From NCBI GenBank assembly GCA_028622995.1, contig JAJQJQ010000003.1, positions 10,106,001 to 10,170,000 on the forward strand: a stretch of DNA of 64,000 bases, in the 5' to 3' direction. Under the pieces are notes generated by a model. It had not been told where the DNA came from. It saw only the letters and a program-made list of their open reading frames with translations, and ran no database searches. The DNA is from Panagrolaimus kolymaensis (Eukaryota > Nematoda > Chromadorea > Rhabditida > Panagrolaimidae). Positions 1 to 12,739 of the stretch are shown here, one piece after another. The position numbers and the translations under genes were made by a program. Within the stretch, counting starts at the first letter, position 1. Each line of letters begins with the position of its first letter.

Positions 1-3000
1 CACAATCGAAAGTGAGAAACAAAGAAAAAACAGGGATTGGCGGTGGCGTTTATAGGCGGCGACAATTAAAAATAACAGTTGAAAAAGTAAAAAAGGAAAC
101 AATCGACTGTCACGTTTTTTATTTTATTTTCAAGATTTTTTTGTTGCAGTTTTTTTTTGCAGAACACAAGAAATAAAAAGAGATTTAACAAAAGAATAAA
201 ATATTATTTTGATGCTTCAGAAATTATTATTTTATAAATAAATAAAAATAAAAAGCTTTTTTGGTTTCACTACTTATTTAATTTTTTAGTTAGTTAGTGG
301 GCGTAAATAAAATATGTGGAAAAATGAAGAAGAAGAAAAAATTATTTCTATTAACCAAAAAGCAAACAAATAATAAAAAAATAATATAGAATATTCGAAA
401 AATCCCACCAAAAAAAAGAGCGTGATTATGTCTAAACAAAGAAAAACGGATGGTATCGATTTTATTATTTGGATATCCATCGTCACGAGAAATAATAAAA
501 CAATAATAAAAAAATTGTTGCTAATGCTTGATTTATTTGTTTGTTGGGTGGCTAGTGGGCAGGTTTTTAAACCACAAAAAACAGTTTTTTTACCGAATGA
601 AGAGGCTTTCTAAAATTTACAAAAAAAGAAGCATGCGCGACGAAACACAAAACACAAATTTTGTCAAAAGAAATGCTTTTCGATTTTTTTTTTGCTATTT
701 TTTCATTCTTCAACAAAATTAACTAGGGAATTTATTTTTATTTTCTTATAATACACTCGCCAAATTACAAAATAAAAAATTTCGACCAAGAATCATGGCG
801 AAACCCAAACCGTTAAAATTTTTTGCCAAAATCAGCTGAAACTTTTTCAAAAATTTTTCTCAAAAACTAGCATCTTTCTAATATAAAAGCGAAAAGAATT
901 ATGAAAAAAAATTTTTTATAACCAAAATATTAATATCATGAATGCTTTCGATTGATAAATGGGTTTAATTATAGTTGCAATGAATGGTTCTTCTTTACAA
1001 AAAAATTTAAAAAATTGTTTTTGTCTTCCGAAATTTTGTATTTTTGGCCCCTTTTTGTTCTATTGTTTTTCATTTATTTGACGCGTGTCAAATTTTTTGC
1101 CATGAAACAATAAAAACTTTTCATTTTTGTTGAAATTAAATAAGAAATCGTATTGCCAAAAATTTTAATGATTTTTTAGTATTTTAATTATTATTTGTTT
1201 AACAATGTTCTTGGTTATTTATTAATGTTCAACCAAAAAAAAGGCGGTTGATATCTATTTGTTCAACTGTATAAAATCCTACGCCAATAGATCGATCTGG
1301 TTAGCATGTGATTGAAAGTAATCATAAACAAGAATGTTTAATAAATAAAGAAATTACACGCCATCTGAGTAAATGAATTTTCAAGCACCCATAATTCACA
1401 ATAATAAATGTAAAAATTTATTTACAAACAGTGGCCAGCTATAATGCCAATTTATGGAGACAAGATATTTGTTTATGGAAGAAGAAAATCATATGATTTT
1501 ATCCAGGAAAAAAGCCAGGGATGGATAAATATTTAAAAAGGGATCAGAAAAGGAAAATTACATAAATTTTTTCATTAAAGTAGAATTTGAAAATTAAGAA
1601 AAATAGTAAACTCAAAAAACAGAAGCTCTAAAACTTTTTTTCCTTTCAATTTCCAATTACATGAAATAAAAATAGATTCAAACAAAAAAATTTGCCCATA
1701 CAAAGAAGAAGAAGAAAAAAATGAAGGAAAATGTAGCAACAACAAAAAAACCATGTGCTATTCTCGCGCGACAACATCTATGTATCTATGAATTCCCAAA
1801 GGACAAATATATCTTATTCCTTCGATCTGTGGAGAGACAACTACAGAAATAAAAAAAAAAGAAAGTAGCGATTATGAGTGGAAGCTAGTAGCAGAAGAGG
1901 CAGTTGAGTTTAGTTTGAGGGAACCAAAATAAATTCTTTTTTTTTCTGGCAAAAGAAAATGAATGAAATAAAAAGAGACATATAAATTTCAAGTTTATAA
2001 GTTGAAATATATAAAAAAATTCATTCAAGAGGAAAAAATAGGGAAGTTAATTTAAAAATGAAATTTATTCGTCTTTTACTTTTCTTGAATGAAAAAATGA
2101 GTAAAAAAGTGGTTAAAACAAAAACAAAAAAGCAGGAATCCGATTTTTCCAAAGCTTAAAATATTTAATTTTTTGTGGTTTTTAAAGTTTGATTTAAATC
2201 GTTTGTAACTACAAAAAAATAATTTTTTTTGCACCTAATTTAAACCATAAAAAGATCAAAATTCAATGTCAACACAGTGAACGAGAAAAAATTAGCGGTG
2301 ATTTTTCTTTTTCGCTCTCATTTTTGCATTTTTGGGAGTTAAAATACTAACTAAATACAAGATGCTTTGCTCGTGACAATTGATTATAGACAATACCCAC
2401 AAAAAAATAAAACTCGAGAAAAATGTAACAAAAAAAGTATGTAAACACATAAATTCTTTCATCCCCATCGTAGTTGTCGAGAAAAATACATAGTTATAGT
2501 TAAGCTTAAAAGAAGAAAGACCTCGACCCATCGACTAACTAAATAGTTAGTTAATTCATTATTTAGCTAACAAGCTCATTGAAAACAAAACAACCAACAA
2601 GTACATTCTTAATTTTTTGCGCTAACTACATACCCTAGACAAAGAAGCAAGCGACTTTTTTGTTTCGTGTTTTTGTCGAGTTCGAATTTTTTAAAGGAAT
2701 TTAAAAATAAAGTACAAAACACAATTTGTGATTTTTTTTTGGGATTCAAAAAATATTTTTAACTCTTTTAAATTAAATAATTTTCACTAAAAAAATGAAA
2801 TCCTTAAATAAAAATTTTTATAAAAGCTAAAAAGTGCAAAAAAACAATTTTTTTTCATTTTCTACAGACACACATAGATTTATAGCTTTTGGCGACTGCC
2901 CTTTTTGGCTTTAAATTTATTTTTAAGGTCATTCCATTCTCATTCATTCATTCATTCTTGGGTGGCCTTTTTATTAATAAATCTTACATAATAATCTCTC

Positions 3001-4592
3001 ATACACGCAAAGAAAGGTATTTTTTATGTCTATAATTTTTTTTAAATAAAGAAATGAAAGAAAAAAGCAGACTATTTATTTTATTTTTGGCTGCTTAAAA
3101 ATAGAAAGAAAAAAGAATGAACACAGAAAATTAATTGGCATTTAAAAATTTTCTCAACAAAAAAAAAAGAGTTCCTTTTTCTTTCTTTTCTTCGTTTTTT
3201 GTCTATACTCTCAAATTTAGTCAAAAATAAAAAACATTGTGTGTGAATTTATAGAAGAAAAAAATGACTGTGCGTTTTTATTTTGACGACTAATTTCAAT
3301 AATAAAAAAGCAGAGAACAAAAAAAAATGAAATAAAAAAGGAAAAAAATGGCCAAAAATAAAATTTGGCTGCTGCTGATTTTTATTTTTTTCTGGCTTTT
3401 CAAACCAAAAGTTTTGAAATGTTAACTAATAACATATTTTATTGCGAATGGGAAAGGAGGAAGATGGATCAACAAAAATGGAATAGAAATAAGTAAAAAA
3501 AATTTGCAAGAAAAATAACAAAATTTTTATTATTGGTCAGCTGCAAAGTTTTATTTTTTATTTTTTTTCATTTGGGATTTTCTCACAGATGTTTTCGTCG
3601 ATTCATTTTTTTATGTTATTAAAAATAAAAACACAACCCGGAGCTGATTTGACTTAAGATGATGATTCATAAATTTTGTTTTGCCAAAATTAGAGAAAAA
3701 TAAAAGGACAAAAATGAATAAAAACAATTTATTTCATTTTTAAAAAAAAATTATTTCACGCGGACATAAAAAAAGTAACGATAAAATCAGGGGTTGAAAG
3801 TCTTCGAGAAAAAAAGTATTTAAATATGAGAACTTCCGATATTATTCATTCCCAAAAATAATGTCTGGCTCCAAGTCTCCGTGCCTCCGTCGAGTTGTCA
3901 AAATGATTGGCACCTCTAATAATTTTTATTTTATCTTTTTCCTGTCTGTTTTTTTTTTGCCAATCAAAATCAAAACATTTTGATGATAAGGCAGACTAGT
4001 AGCTAAAAATAAAATAATAAAAATGACAGCTTTTTTGTTTTGTTTTAATTGTTCCATGTTTATTCAAATTAAGCTGCTTTTTTCAATTTTTTTATTTCAT
4101 TTCGATAGTTTTTTTTTGATTTGTTTTTGACAGACTCCATATAAAAAAAAACGACTCAGCACTTTTTTGATTGTTTTTTCTTTTCATTCCTTATCAGTCA
4201 GTTGTCTTTTCTAAGACAAACAAAGCATAAAAATAAAAAAGTGAAAAAACAAATCACGGGAACCAAGGCTCCATAACATTATTGGCGCCATCACATTTGA
4301 TTTTTTGAAGATGCAAAAAATTTTGTTAATAGACACTCTTTTTTTAGACAACAACATTTTAAGCTCGTGGGAAGAAGCTGAAAGTGTTGTTACTGGACTG
4401 TTTTGTGACTGTTTTTTTGCTCAAAATTGTTATTTTCAAAAATAACAACAGACGAGAAAAATATTGTTACTTTGAAAATCTTTCAAAATTTAGACGACAA
4501 CAAAAAAACAACAAGAAAAAAAAATTGACTGTACGCCAAAAAAAGAAAAAAAGAGTAGACTATCGCTTACTTTTATCTCAAAAAATTTGAAT
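1..4592. other. AT-rich gene-free stretch
   Basis: I see no convincing gene in this stretch. Open frames are short, lysine- or phenylalanine-rich and without homology that I recognise. It is full of A and T runs, with a small CATT microsatellite near 2940-2955. It could be intergenic DNA or a very long intron of a gene outside the window. No tRNA or snRNA fold was noticed, but the scan was by eye. Confidence 0.5.
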
Positions 4593-4600
4593 ATTGCCAT

Positions 4601-4993
4601 TAGTGTTAAATTCCCGATCCGACCGACAAAAAAGTCGGGAAATTCAAAAAAAGTCGGGATAAAAATTGCTCTCGGTCGGAAAAGTCGGGAAAATGTCGGG
4701 AAAAAAATTTTTGTCGGTCGGGAATTCGGGGGATCGAAAAGTAGGGTATGGTGTTGGAATTTTTTAATTTAATTAATTATAAGAATTTAAATATATAAAG
4801 ATGAGCTATTTAATGTAAATAAAACGTAAATAAAGGGTTTTTGGTTAAAATAAAGGCGAAAAAGCATGATTTTTAAAATTAATATTAATTTTTTTTATTT
4901 GTCGGGATAAAAAATGAGTCGGTCGGGAAAGTCGGGAAAATGTCGGTCGGGAAGTCGGGAATTCCCAACTTTTCGGTCGGGAATTTAACACTA
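4601..4993. mobile_element. hAT-type MITE, TIR TAGTGTTAAATTCCCGA
   Basis: The element begins TAGTGTTAAATTCCCGA and ends in the inverted form TTCGGTCGGGAATTTAACACTA. It is flanked by a perfect 8-bp target-site duplication, ATTGCCAT, at 4593-4600 and 4994-5001; 8 bp is the hAT superfamily size. Both ends carry many copies of the motif GTCGGG (or CCCGAC) around an AT-rich core at about 4750-4900. No transposase is encoded, so it is non-autonomous. Assignment to hAT rests on duplication length and TIR style. Confidence 0.85.
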
Positions 4994-5001
4994 ATTGCCA
5001 T

Positions 5002-7855
5002 CATCTCTGTTCAAGTATTATTTATTTTCTCGATCACTCACAAAATCAAACTAACACGATATATATAAAAATTTCCTTATTCGTTATTTTTAGAAAACTT
5101 TTTTCCTGTACCTTGAAATTTAAAAAATTTGAAAAACTAAATTTTTTCGTTTAATAATGAAAGTGCAAACAATAATTCTACGAACGCCAACCTCAATTTA
5201 TCTTACTGCCAAACTTTAAAAGTGCAGGCGTTCTTATGACTTAATTCGAATTAAATTACTTTAATAATAAAATATTTCGACCTTGAGCTTTCTTTCTTCA
5301 TCTCACATGATTGTGACCCAAGTTCTAAAATAAATCAGATGAAATTCGTGACTTAACTTACCCTTTTTTTTATTACTCAAAAAACTAAAAATATTTTCGA
5401 CGCAGGTGGTCGCCAAATAAAACTATTATGCTTTTTTCTCCACTAAAAGTGACAAATTTGATTTATATTATTCCTAAATTTTTGGTCCGAAAACCAAAAC
5501 CATCTGTGAGAGTTCAACTTCTTTTTATCCCCTGCGGTCATCGTTCCAGAGAACGGCGAAGTTGTAGTGGAAGAATTTTTTTTTTGCAACTATCTTAACT
5601 CATGTTTTTGAGTTCCTTTTTCTGAGAAACTAAAGTACATAATTAAGAGATGAAATAAAAAAATTTAAGAATAAGAACAACAACAAAAAATAAAAGTTAA
5701 AAACATGTTTTGACTTCGAAATGCTCTTCCTCAGGGGTTGGTGGCATTCAAGTATGTAAGTCAAAAAAGTTTGTAGCACATGCAAAAAAAAATTACCCGT
5801 TATAATATAGAGAAAAAAAGCATACGTTCGTCCAAAAAAGTATAGTTTTGAGTTTAACATTCTTTAATTACAAATTTTATAAAATCCAAAATACGAAAAC
5901 AAAAATAAATATTAACTTTGAAAAAGCATAGGTGGCGACTTTAAAAATAAATGCCCACGATAAAAATAAAAATAAAACGTAGGCTAAAAACCACAAAAGT
6001 ACAAAAAAAATATTATTAACCCTTTGTCACAAAAGAATCACAAAAATGAAGAACTAAAAATAATTTGAAGACAAAAAATATCTTAAATAAAATTAGTAAC
6101 TGGAAAATAATAATGAAAAAATATAAAAGGAAAAACATGCAATTGTGTTATTTTCCAGATATTTTTTAAACTACTGGTCTCTTAACCTTTGCATGTTTGG
6201 AAGGAGATATTAGAGGAACAAAATAAAAAATAGCTATATGGGATACAAAAGTTGTACTAAAAACGTACTAAAAATGGTTTTTTTCCATTAATTTTTTTCA
6301 AGAGTCTTTACTTTTTTTCAGTTTTAGGAAATAAGGTTGGATTTTTCTATTTTCGGTATTTGGCACCTTTTTACTATACTAAAATTTCAATCCTTAATTT
6401 AAAAACAAAAATAGTATATAGTAACCAAAATTTATCTTTTACTGGCGCCATGATAAAAAAATTTGAGTTTTAAGAAATTTAAAGCTATAAATATTTTTCA
6501 CTTAAAATACGAACGTCGAGACAAAGAATAATAAAAAAATTTGAGAAAAATCAAACCCAAAAAAATAAAACTAAAGATTAATTACTTCGAAAAATGGTCA
6601 GCTTTTTTGTACAAAGAAACTTTTCATCCTCCTTCAGGCATAAATATAAATAATATAAATAAATATCAAAATTAAGGAAAGACAAATAAAAAAGAGGAAG
6701 GAAGCAATTGGAATTGGCAACATTTTTTTTATGAGAAGAAGGGAAGAGAAATAAAAAAATAAAAAAATGCTAAATGGGAATTAAATTAGTTTTTTATTTT
6801 TTTTATTTCTTTTGCTACATATAAAATTCCATAAATAGTTTTTTTTCTCTATTTTTTTTGATGTTATTTTCGAAATGCAAATAACAGGCATTGGAAGAAA
6901 GAAAAAATAGTGGGCATGGTGCCAGGAACGGCAGCAGCAAATAAATAGGGTTTTTGAGGGCAAAAAAGCAGCTTTATTTTTATTTATTTTGAAAGCAAAA
7001 CACAAATTAGTCAGTCAGTGCGAATTAGCGAGAAAAAAAAAGTGAAGAGAGATTTGGATTTAAAAAAAAATTATGTGTAAACAGATTTATTTTTTGACTG
7101 ACTAGTAGGCAACAATGTTGTTGTTGATGTAGACAGACATAGACCGAAAAAAAAGAAAAAAGAATTATGAAAGGAAGGAAATAATAAATTGATATTTATG
7201 TAGCTTTCTTGTTTTTTTGTTTTTTCCCTAAATATTTTTTTTGTAACAAAAAATAGAGGGAAAACATAAAATAAAAATTATTAAAAGGTTTCTCATAAAT
7301 CGTGAAAAAAGAAAAAAGATGAAAGTGTTTTTTGATATTTTATGAATTCATTTTTAGTGGTTTGGTGTTTCTATTTTTTTTTTGCAGACATATTTAACAA
7401 CAAGCAAAAAAAGAAAGGAAGACATAGATCAAAGCCACACTGACTCCATGTTTCTGTTTTTGCAGAGTTTTTTATGTATTTAAAAAAAATTACACATAAA
7501 TTTGCTAAAAAAAAGAGAGAAAGAAATCATAAAACATTGTGTTTTCTATTTTCTAAATAGTCTCGTGCTTTTATCATTTCTTTTTTTGCTTCATCTTCAG
7601 ACATAAATAAATAAATTGTCTCTTTGAAATATATATTTATAAAAACTGCAAAACGATGGATTTACGTGCAAAATGCTTTCTGAAACCTTTTATGTTAAAA
7701 CCTTTACTTATAAAGTTTATAAAATAGTTTGGGAACGAAAACATAGCAAATGATTTGAGGCATAAATATTTATTTTATAAAAGTTTTTGAAGTAAAACAA
7801 AATCACGATATTTGGATATTTAATGACAACGAAAAAAAAAATATATTCAAAAAGC
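5002..7855. other. AT-rich gene-free stretch
   Basis: No gene is supported here. Open frames are short and low in complexity, dominated by A and T runs. Nothing in it resembles the F-box-like family that starts just downstream at 7856. Confidence 0.5.
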
Positions 7856-8970
7856 TTATAAAGGAATAACGGCATATTCGATTGTTTCCATGTTCATCAA
7901 ATCATCCTCTGTCATAACCATAAATGAAGGGCAATCATGCCTTGGAATCCATAAATTCTCTATTTCGCGATTTATGTCTTCGTTAAAATCGCGGCGGCCT
8001 TCTTCATCGTCTTCAAAACCATTAAAATATAAAAGTACTTCAGCTTTTGGAGCCAATGCTTTCTAAAATTTTCATGATAGCTACTTCTTAATTTTAAAGT
8101 TTAAAAATTACATGTAAAAATTCAATAAATTGTTCGATATGAAAAATTTTATCTATAAAAGTGAAATACAATCTTTTAATATTATTTTTCCATGAAAGTA
8201 ATTCGAGTTGATCTAAAGTTTGAGGGGTTAATGGGCAAGAGCCAATACTAAAAAAATTTTGGATAAAAAATGTTATAAAAATAAATAAAAAAACATACTC
8301 AATTCTTTCCAAATTTGTTGAATGAGATGCAACAGTTTTCAGAGGTATAGCTTTTCCTTTATCATTGATTTTTTCGGTAACAGCTAAAATTTTTAATTTT
8401 TCCAACTTTTTTATCATTTTAAAATTTTCTTTCATTGTTGTTATTCCGCCAGAGAATCTAATTGAATTACATCTAACAAATTTTAGTTTTATGAATAAAT
8501 ATTTTTCATTTACCATTCCTTCAAAAGCAAGTTGCTTAGTAACCCAACAATTTTTTCCTTTAAGTTCTTTCCGATCGATAATCTCTTTACCCAATTTCAT
8601 AAAATTTTCATAATTATCAAAATATTCAATAAATAAATATGGAGCTTTTTTAAAAAAATATTTGCTGCATCGTTGTAATTTTTTTATAGTCTCTGCATCT
8701 GCCACTTTAATTATATAATTTAAAATTGTCAAAGGTAATCCTTTTCGCTTATCATCAGCAATGTTGAAGAGTGTTTCTAAAAACATTTTTTGATACAAAA
8801 AAAAAGAAAGAAAAGGTAAAACAATATTTAATTTTTATTTTATTCATAAAACGCTACTCACTTTTTCCTTCATTTTTGTTACATATTTCAAGTTTTGTTC
8901 TTTTCGATGTAGGTTCATAGCTACTTTCACTTTTACTTTTGTCATCTTGAAAAATAACTTTTTGTTCCAT
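7856..8970 (-). CDS. F-box-like family protein, single-module (B) form, intact
   Basis: Four exons join in frame: 8970-8862, 8776-8299, 8247-8112 and 8062-7856, giving 309 residues. After a short basic leader (MEQKVIFQDDK), the F-box-like module B starts at KGLPLTILNYIIK and holds CSKYFFKKAPYLFIEYF. The motif KGKNCWVTKQ follows, then an LRR-like exon (CPLTPQTLDQLELLSWKNN) and the family tail KALAPKAEVLLYF. It is one module shorter than most members of the cluster. A TATA-containing promoter block lies at 9151-9183. By analogy to F-box proteins it may be a substrate adaptor for SKP1-cullin ubiquitin ligases; that role is inferred from weak resemblance only. Confidence 0.75.
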
Positions 8971-9150
8971 ACTTTTAATATTAGCAACAAAAGTTTAACA
9001 ACAAACACAAACGGGAAATATAAAAACGAAAAGAAAAATTGGCGGAATGATAATTTCTTTTCTTGGTCAGCAAAATATAACGATTAAGCTCATTCATAAT
9101 GAATGAATTAAAAAGTTTGTCATTTTATAACATTTTTAAAACCTCTCAAA

Positions 9151-9183
9151 TCGTAAACACTTATATCAGTTCTATGGGAACCT
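9151..9183 (-). promoter_or_regulatory. Conserved family promoter block with TATATAAG-like core
   Basis: The plus strand reads GTAAACACTTATATCAGTTC; on the gene strand this gives a TATA-like GATATAAGTGTTTAC about 180 bp before the start codon at 8970. The same block precedes most other members of the family in this window. Confidence 0.6.
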
Positions 9184-9569
9184 TTTAGGCGCATATAAAG
9201 TATTTTTTCTCAAACTCGAGAATTGCTTGGTCCCGTCAATTTTCAAAGGGGGTTTGCTTTATCGATTTGAAATTTTTACCACAGATTGAGATATGCTTAA
9301 TTAGAATTATGTACACTCGGATTATCGGGTAAACATCACTTGCTATAATTTAAAACAGCACTTGCTATAATCGAGTGAAAATTTTCACTCGATTGGCGAA
9401 ATGTTTTTAAAACCGAAGGAGTAAAATTTTTTTTAATTTTGAAAAATCGAGTGAATTATTTTTTTACAGTAATTTGATTTATCAATGAACTGTTAAATAA
9501 TTTTTATTACCTTTCAATATCACCATATTTTTATATGCGAATTTTACATTAAATTAAAAAGACACTTAC

Positions 9570-10102
9570 ATAATCTTAGATGCAGCTGGTACCAATTTTA
9601 GTAAATTCTCGACTGGAACTTTCTATTTATTTTTAACGGAATAGATAACTTTTGCATTTGCTAATTGTAATTTTTCGACTCTACCAGATTTTGTTAATGC
9701 TTTATATTCTTTAAATGTCATAAAGGAATAACCAAAAATATACATTTTGCGTGCATCACATCTGACAATTTTTTGAAATAGTAATCGATCAAAAAAATAA
9801 TGATGAACAGAAATATCTTTTGTAATCCAAACATTATTAAATAATTCGAAATCATTTTCTTCATAAGCATCGATGCAAGCATCAAAGTCTTCAAGTTCAA
9901 GCCGATTCCATTTGAAAGTTTTGAAGTTTATTGTATCCACGATACAGTAAGGCGCTTTCTTGTAAAAATATTTACAAGTTTGATAAAGTTTTTGCATAAT
10001 TTTGCCATTTGCGTTTTTGATAATAAATTTAATCAACTTTTTTGGAAGTAAAAATATTCGTTGCCAAGCTTTGCCATCAACGAATGTTATTTTATGATCC
10101 AT
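9570..10102 (-). pseudogene. F-box-like module A with premature stop
   Basis: Module A starts at MDHKITFVDGKAW and contains LPKKLIKFIIKNA, CKYFYKKAPYCIVD, NVWITKD and KIVRCDARK, as in intact relatives. An in-frame TAG at 9623-9625 interrupts it after AKVIYSVKNK. The same frame then continues with VENLLKLVPAASKI up to a splice donor at about 9570, so the stop is a nonsense change in old coding sequence. No CHIT linker exon or module B follows in register; a separate single-module gene starts at 8970. It is probably a broken 5' half of a two-module gene. Confidence 0.75.
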
Positions 10103-10290
10103 AGCTAAAATGCCAAGAAAAGTTTAATAAAGAATACAAGCGGGAAAAATAAAAACGAATAAAACAAAAAAAAGCAATGAAAAGTTTGTCGAATGACAAC
10201 TTTTTTTTGGTCAGCTAAATTAAGCGATTGAATACTAAATGAATGAGATAAATATTTACAACCCTACGATTTTCTGTGACCTCTCTTTCT

Positions 10291-10321
10291 ATAGTAAACA
10301 CTTATATCAGTTCTGTGGCAA
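10291..10321 (-). promoter_or_regulatory. Conserved family promoter block
   Basis: The block AGTAAACACTTATATCAGTT followed by CTGTGGCAAAATTT lies about 190 bp upstream of the start codon at 10102 and is nearly identical to a second copy at 54921-54955. The downstream companion block GGTCAGCTAAATTAAGCGAT lies near 10212. Confidence 0.6.
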
Positions 10322-11085
10322 AATTTGTGTTGTGTGTTATTAATCTCTGAGGCACTGACCTTTATATTTAAAAATGATAATAAGGAAAAATATTTTGGGA
10401 TAACAGCCATTATTTTTGCCACAGATAAAGATATTTAAGTCGTAATTTTTATTTCCTACAATCGCTTGTTATCCGTAAAAAATAAAAAATTAGATTTTCA
10501 TTTAATCTTCTCTATAGGTTTGTTATTCTGATTTAATGCGTTTTTATTTATTTGCATAGTTTTTATTATGAAATTTAATTTTTGCATTTCGAAAGTTCAG
10601 AGGTAAAAAAAATATGTTGCCATGAACTTGTTTTTTTAATCAATGACCATTTGCCCTCGCTTAAAATTGTGTTAAGATGGGCTACATCATCATTTTTATT
10701 TCACCAAAAGTTAAAACAAAATTCATTCTTTTTCCTTATTTTTAAATGTACTTCACCCAATTAAGTATGGAAATCAAACTTCAAGCTTTTACGTGTTACG
10801 TAAGTAGGCTTAATTTTTGGAGAGTATTAAAAGCATTTCTCTTCTATTCTAAAAAACCGGAGCTGATTAAAAAAGAAGAAATAAAACTTGATAAAAAAAA
10901 AAGCATTAATTCAATGATGAGAGATTTTATGAAATTAATCGGCTTTAAACTTATCAGCAAAAAAATTTTTTGATGAAATTAATTTTCCATATAAAAGCTT
11001 CAAAGTCAAAAGCTTAAAGTTGCTTTTTATTTTATTGTCTTCTTTTACCTGTGATTACCGTAGCCCACGTAATTCACAAAAAAAT
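10322..11085. other. Intergenic region between divergent genes
   Basis: It separates the minus-strand family promoter from the plus-strand S28 peptidase. A conserved GAGGCACTGACCTTT block lies at about 10347-10361 and recurs upstream of other family members. I find no gene with support. Confidence 0.4.
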
Positions 11086-12739
11086 ATGAAGACTCTCTTT
11101 GCTTTGGTCGTCGTTGCCGCCGCAGTTTTAATTTATATTGATGCCGCTGCTGTGAAACCTCACAAGCAATCCATTTCCAAAACCAAACTTATTCGTGGTC
11201 GACCATGGCACGGTTTAGTTCCTAAACCAAAAGCTGATCCAAAAGCAGCTAAAGCTACAACACAATATTTCAATGCTAAAGTTGATAATTTTGATTCCAG
11301 CAACACCGCCACTTACAGACAAGTTAGTTTTTACTTTTGAGATTTAAGTAATTATTTTACTCCTCTAATTTTTTTAGCGTTATTGGGCTAACAACCAATG
11401 GTACAAACCAGGTGGACCAATCTTCCTTATGATTGGTGGAGAATCAGCAGAAAGTTCAGTTTGGGTTGATCGAAGTGATTTTGAATGGACCACTCTCGCA
11501 GCTGAAGTTGGAGCATACACTTTTCTTCTTGAACATCGATTTTATGGAGAATCTCAACCCACTGGCGATCTTACATTCAACAGTCTCAAATATCTCACAA
11601 GCGAACAAGCTTTGGCTGATGTTCAAGCTTTTATCATGGCTATGAATGCTCAAAATAATTTCACCAATGCTCGTTGGATTACTTTTGGTGGATCATATTC
11701 TGGTGCCCTTAGTGCTTGGGCTCGTCAAGTTTATCCTGATAATGTATATGCAGCTGTAGGAAGTTCAGGCCCAGTTCAAGCTGTCGTAGATTTTACTGGA
11801 TATCTCGATGTGGTTTACAATGCCCTTAATAACTATGACCCCAAATGCGCTGCCAGCGCCCACGCCGGATTTTTGAAAATTAATGACCTCATTAAAACTG
11901 ATGCCGGAAGACAAACTCTTACCGATACATTTAGTCTATGTGTTCCATTAACAACGGATTCCAATACAGTAAATTATTTCTATGAATCCATAATTGGAAA
12001 TTATATGGGAATTGTTCAATATTCTCAAGATAATGTTGGAGATTATGCAAATTATTTAACCATTCCCCAACTTTGTGCAACTCAAACTGGATCAAATAAA
12101 GATGATATCGATGGTGTAGCAGCAGTAAATTCATGGATGATGCAATATTATGGTGAACCTTGTGTTGATGTGGATTATCAAGGATATATCGATTATCTTT
12201 CTGGTACTACTGCTGGAGGGAGTGCTGGTGATTGTAAGTTTAAAAATTTACATATTTTGTTTAAAAAAAATTAGACTTTAAAAATTTATAAATTTATCCC
12301 AAAAATTTTTTTAGACCGTTCATGGGTATGGCAAACTTGCAACGAATTTGGTTATTATCAATCCACAGACAGCACCCTCGTAACTGGAAACTTCACTGGT
12401 GCAGATATTCCAGTTGATTTCTATGTCCAACAATGCGCACAAATTTATGATTCATCTCTCACAAGTGCCGTTGTTAACGCAAATATTGATAAAACAAATA
12501 AATATTATTTGGGCCAAACTGGTTTCAAAGGAACCAAGGTTGTTCTTCCAAATGGAACAAATGATCCATGGCACGTTCTTGGAGTTTTGAGTGCAACAAA
12601 CTCCAAAAATTATCCAATCCTTATTGATGGAACCAGTCATTGCGCAGATATGTATGCCCCTGGAGCCAATGATAAACCCGGTCTCACTGCTGCAAGAAAA
12701 TCCATTCGCAGTCATGTCATTTCATGGGTAAATGAATAA
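11086..12739 (+). CDS. Secreted S28-family serine peptidase (prolyl carboxypeptidase-like)
   Basis: Three exons (11086-11322, 11378-12233, 12315-12739) join in frame to 505 residues. The N-terminus (MKTLFALVVVAAAVLIYIDAAA) is a signal peptide, which is why the inner ATG is preferred over the one at 11020. An alpha/beta-hydrolase follows with the S28 landmarks: RYWANNQWYKPGGPIFLMIGG split as in the family, the oxyanion/FLLEHRFYGES segment, the nucleophile in GGSYSG, the Asp in NGTNDPW and the His in GTSHC. S28 enzymes cleave after proline or act as dipeptidases in lysosomes or the secretory route; nematodes carry many secreted gut forms. All catalytic residues are present, so activity is likely. 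The exact substrate cannot be read from the sequence. Confidence 0.95.

Noticed and set aside
286..722. Short open frames near the window start
   Set aside because: Low-complexity composition in AT-rich DNA, mutually overlapping, with no homology seen.
10582..10973. Two overlapping open frames before the S28 peptidase
   Set aside because: Short, Lys/Phe-rich and without splice context; more likely chance.
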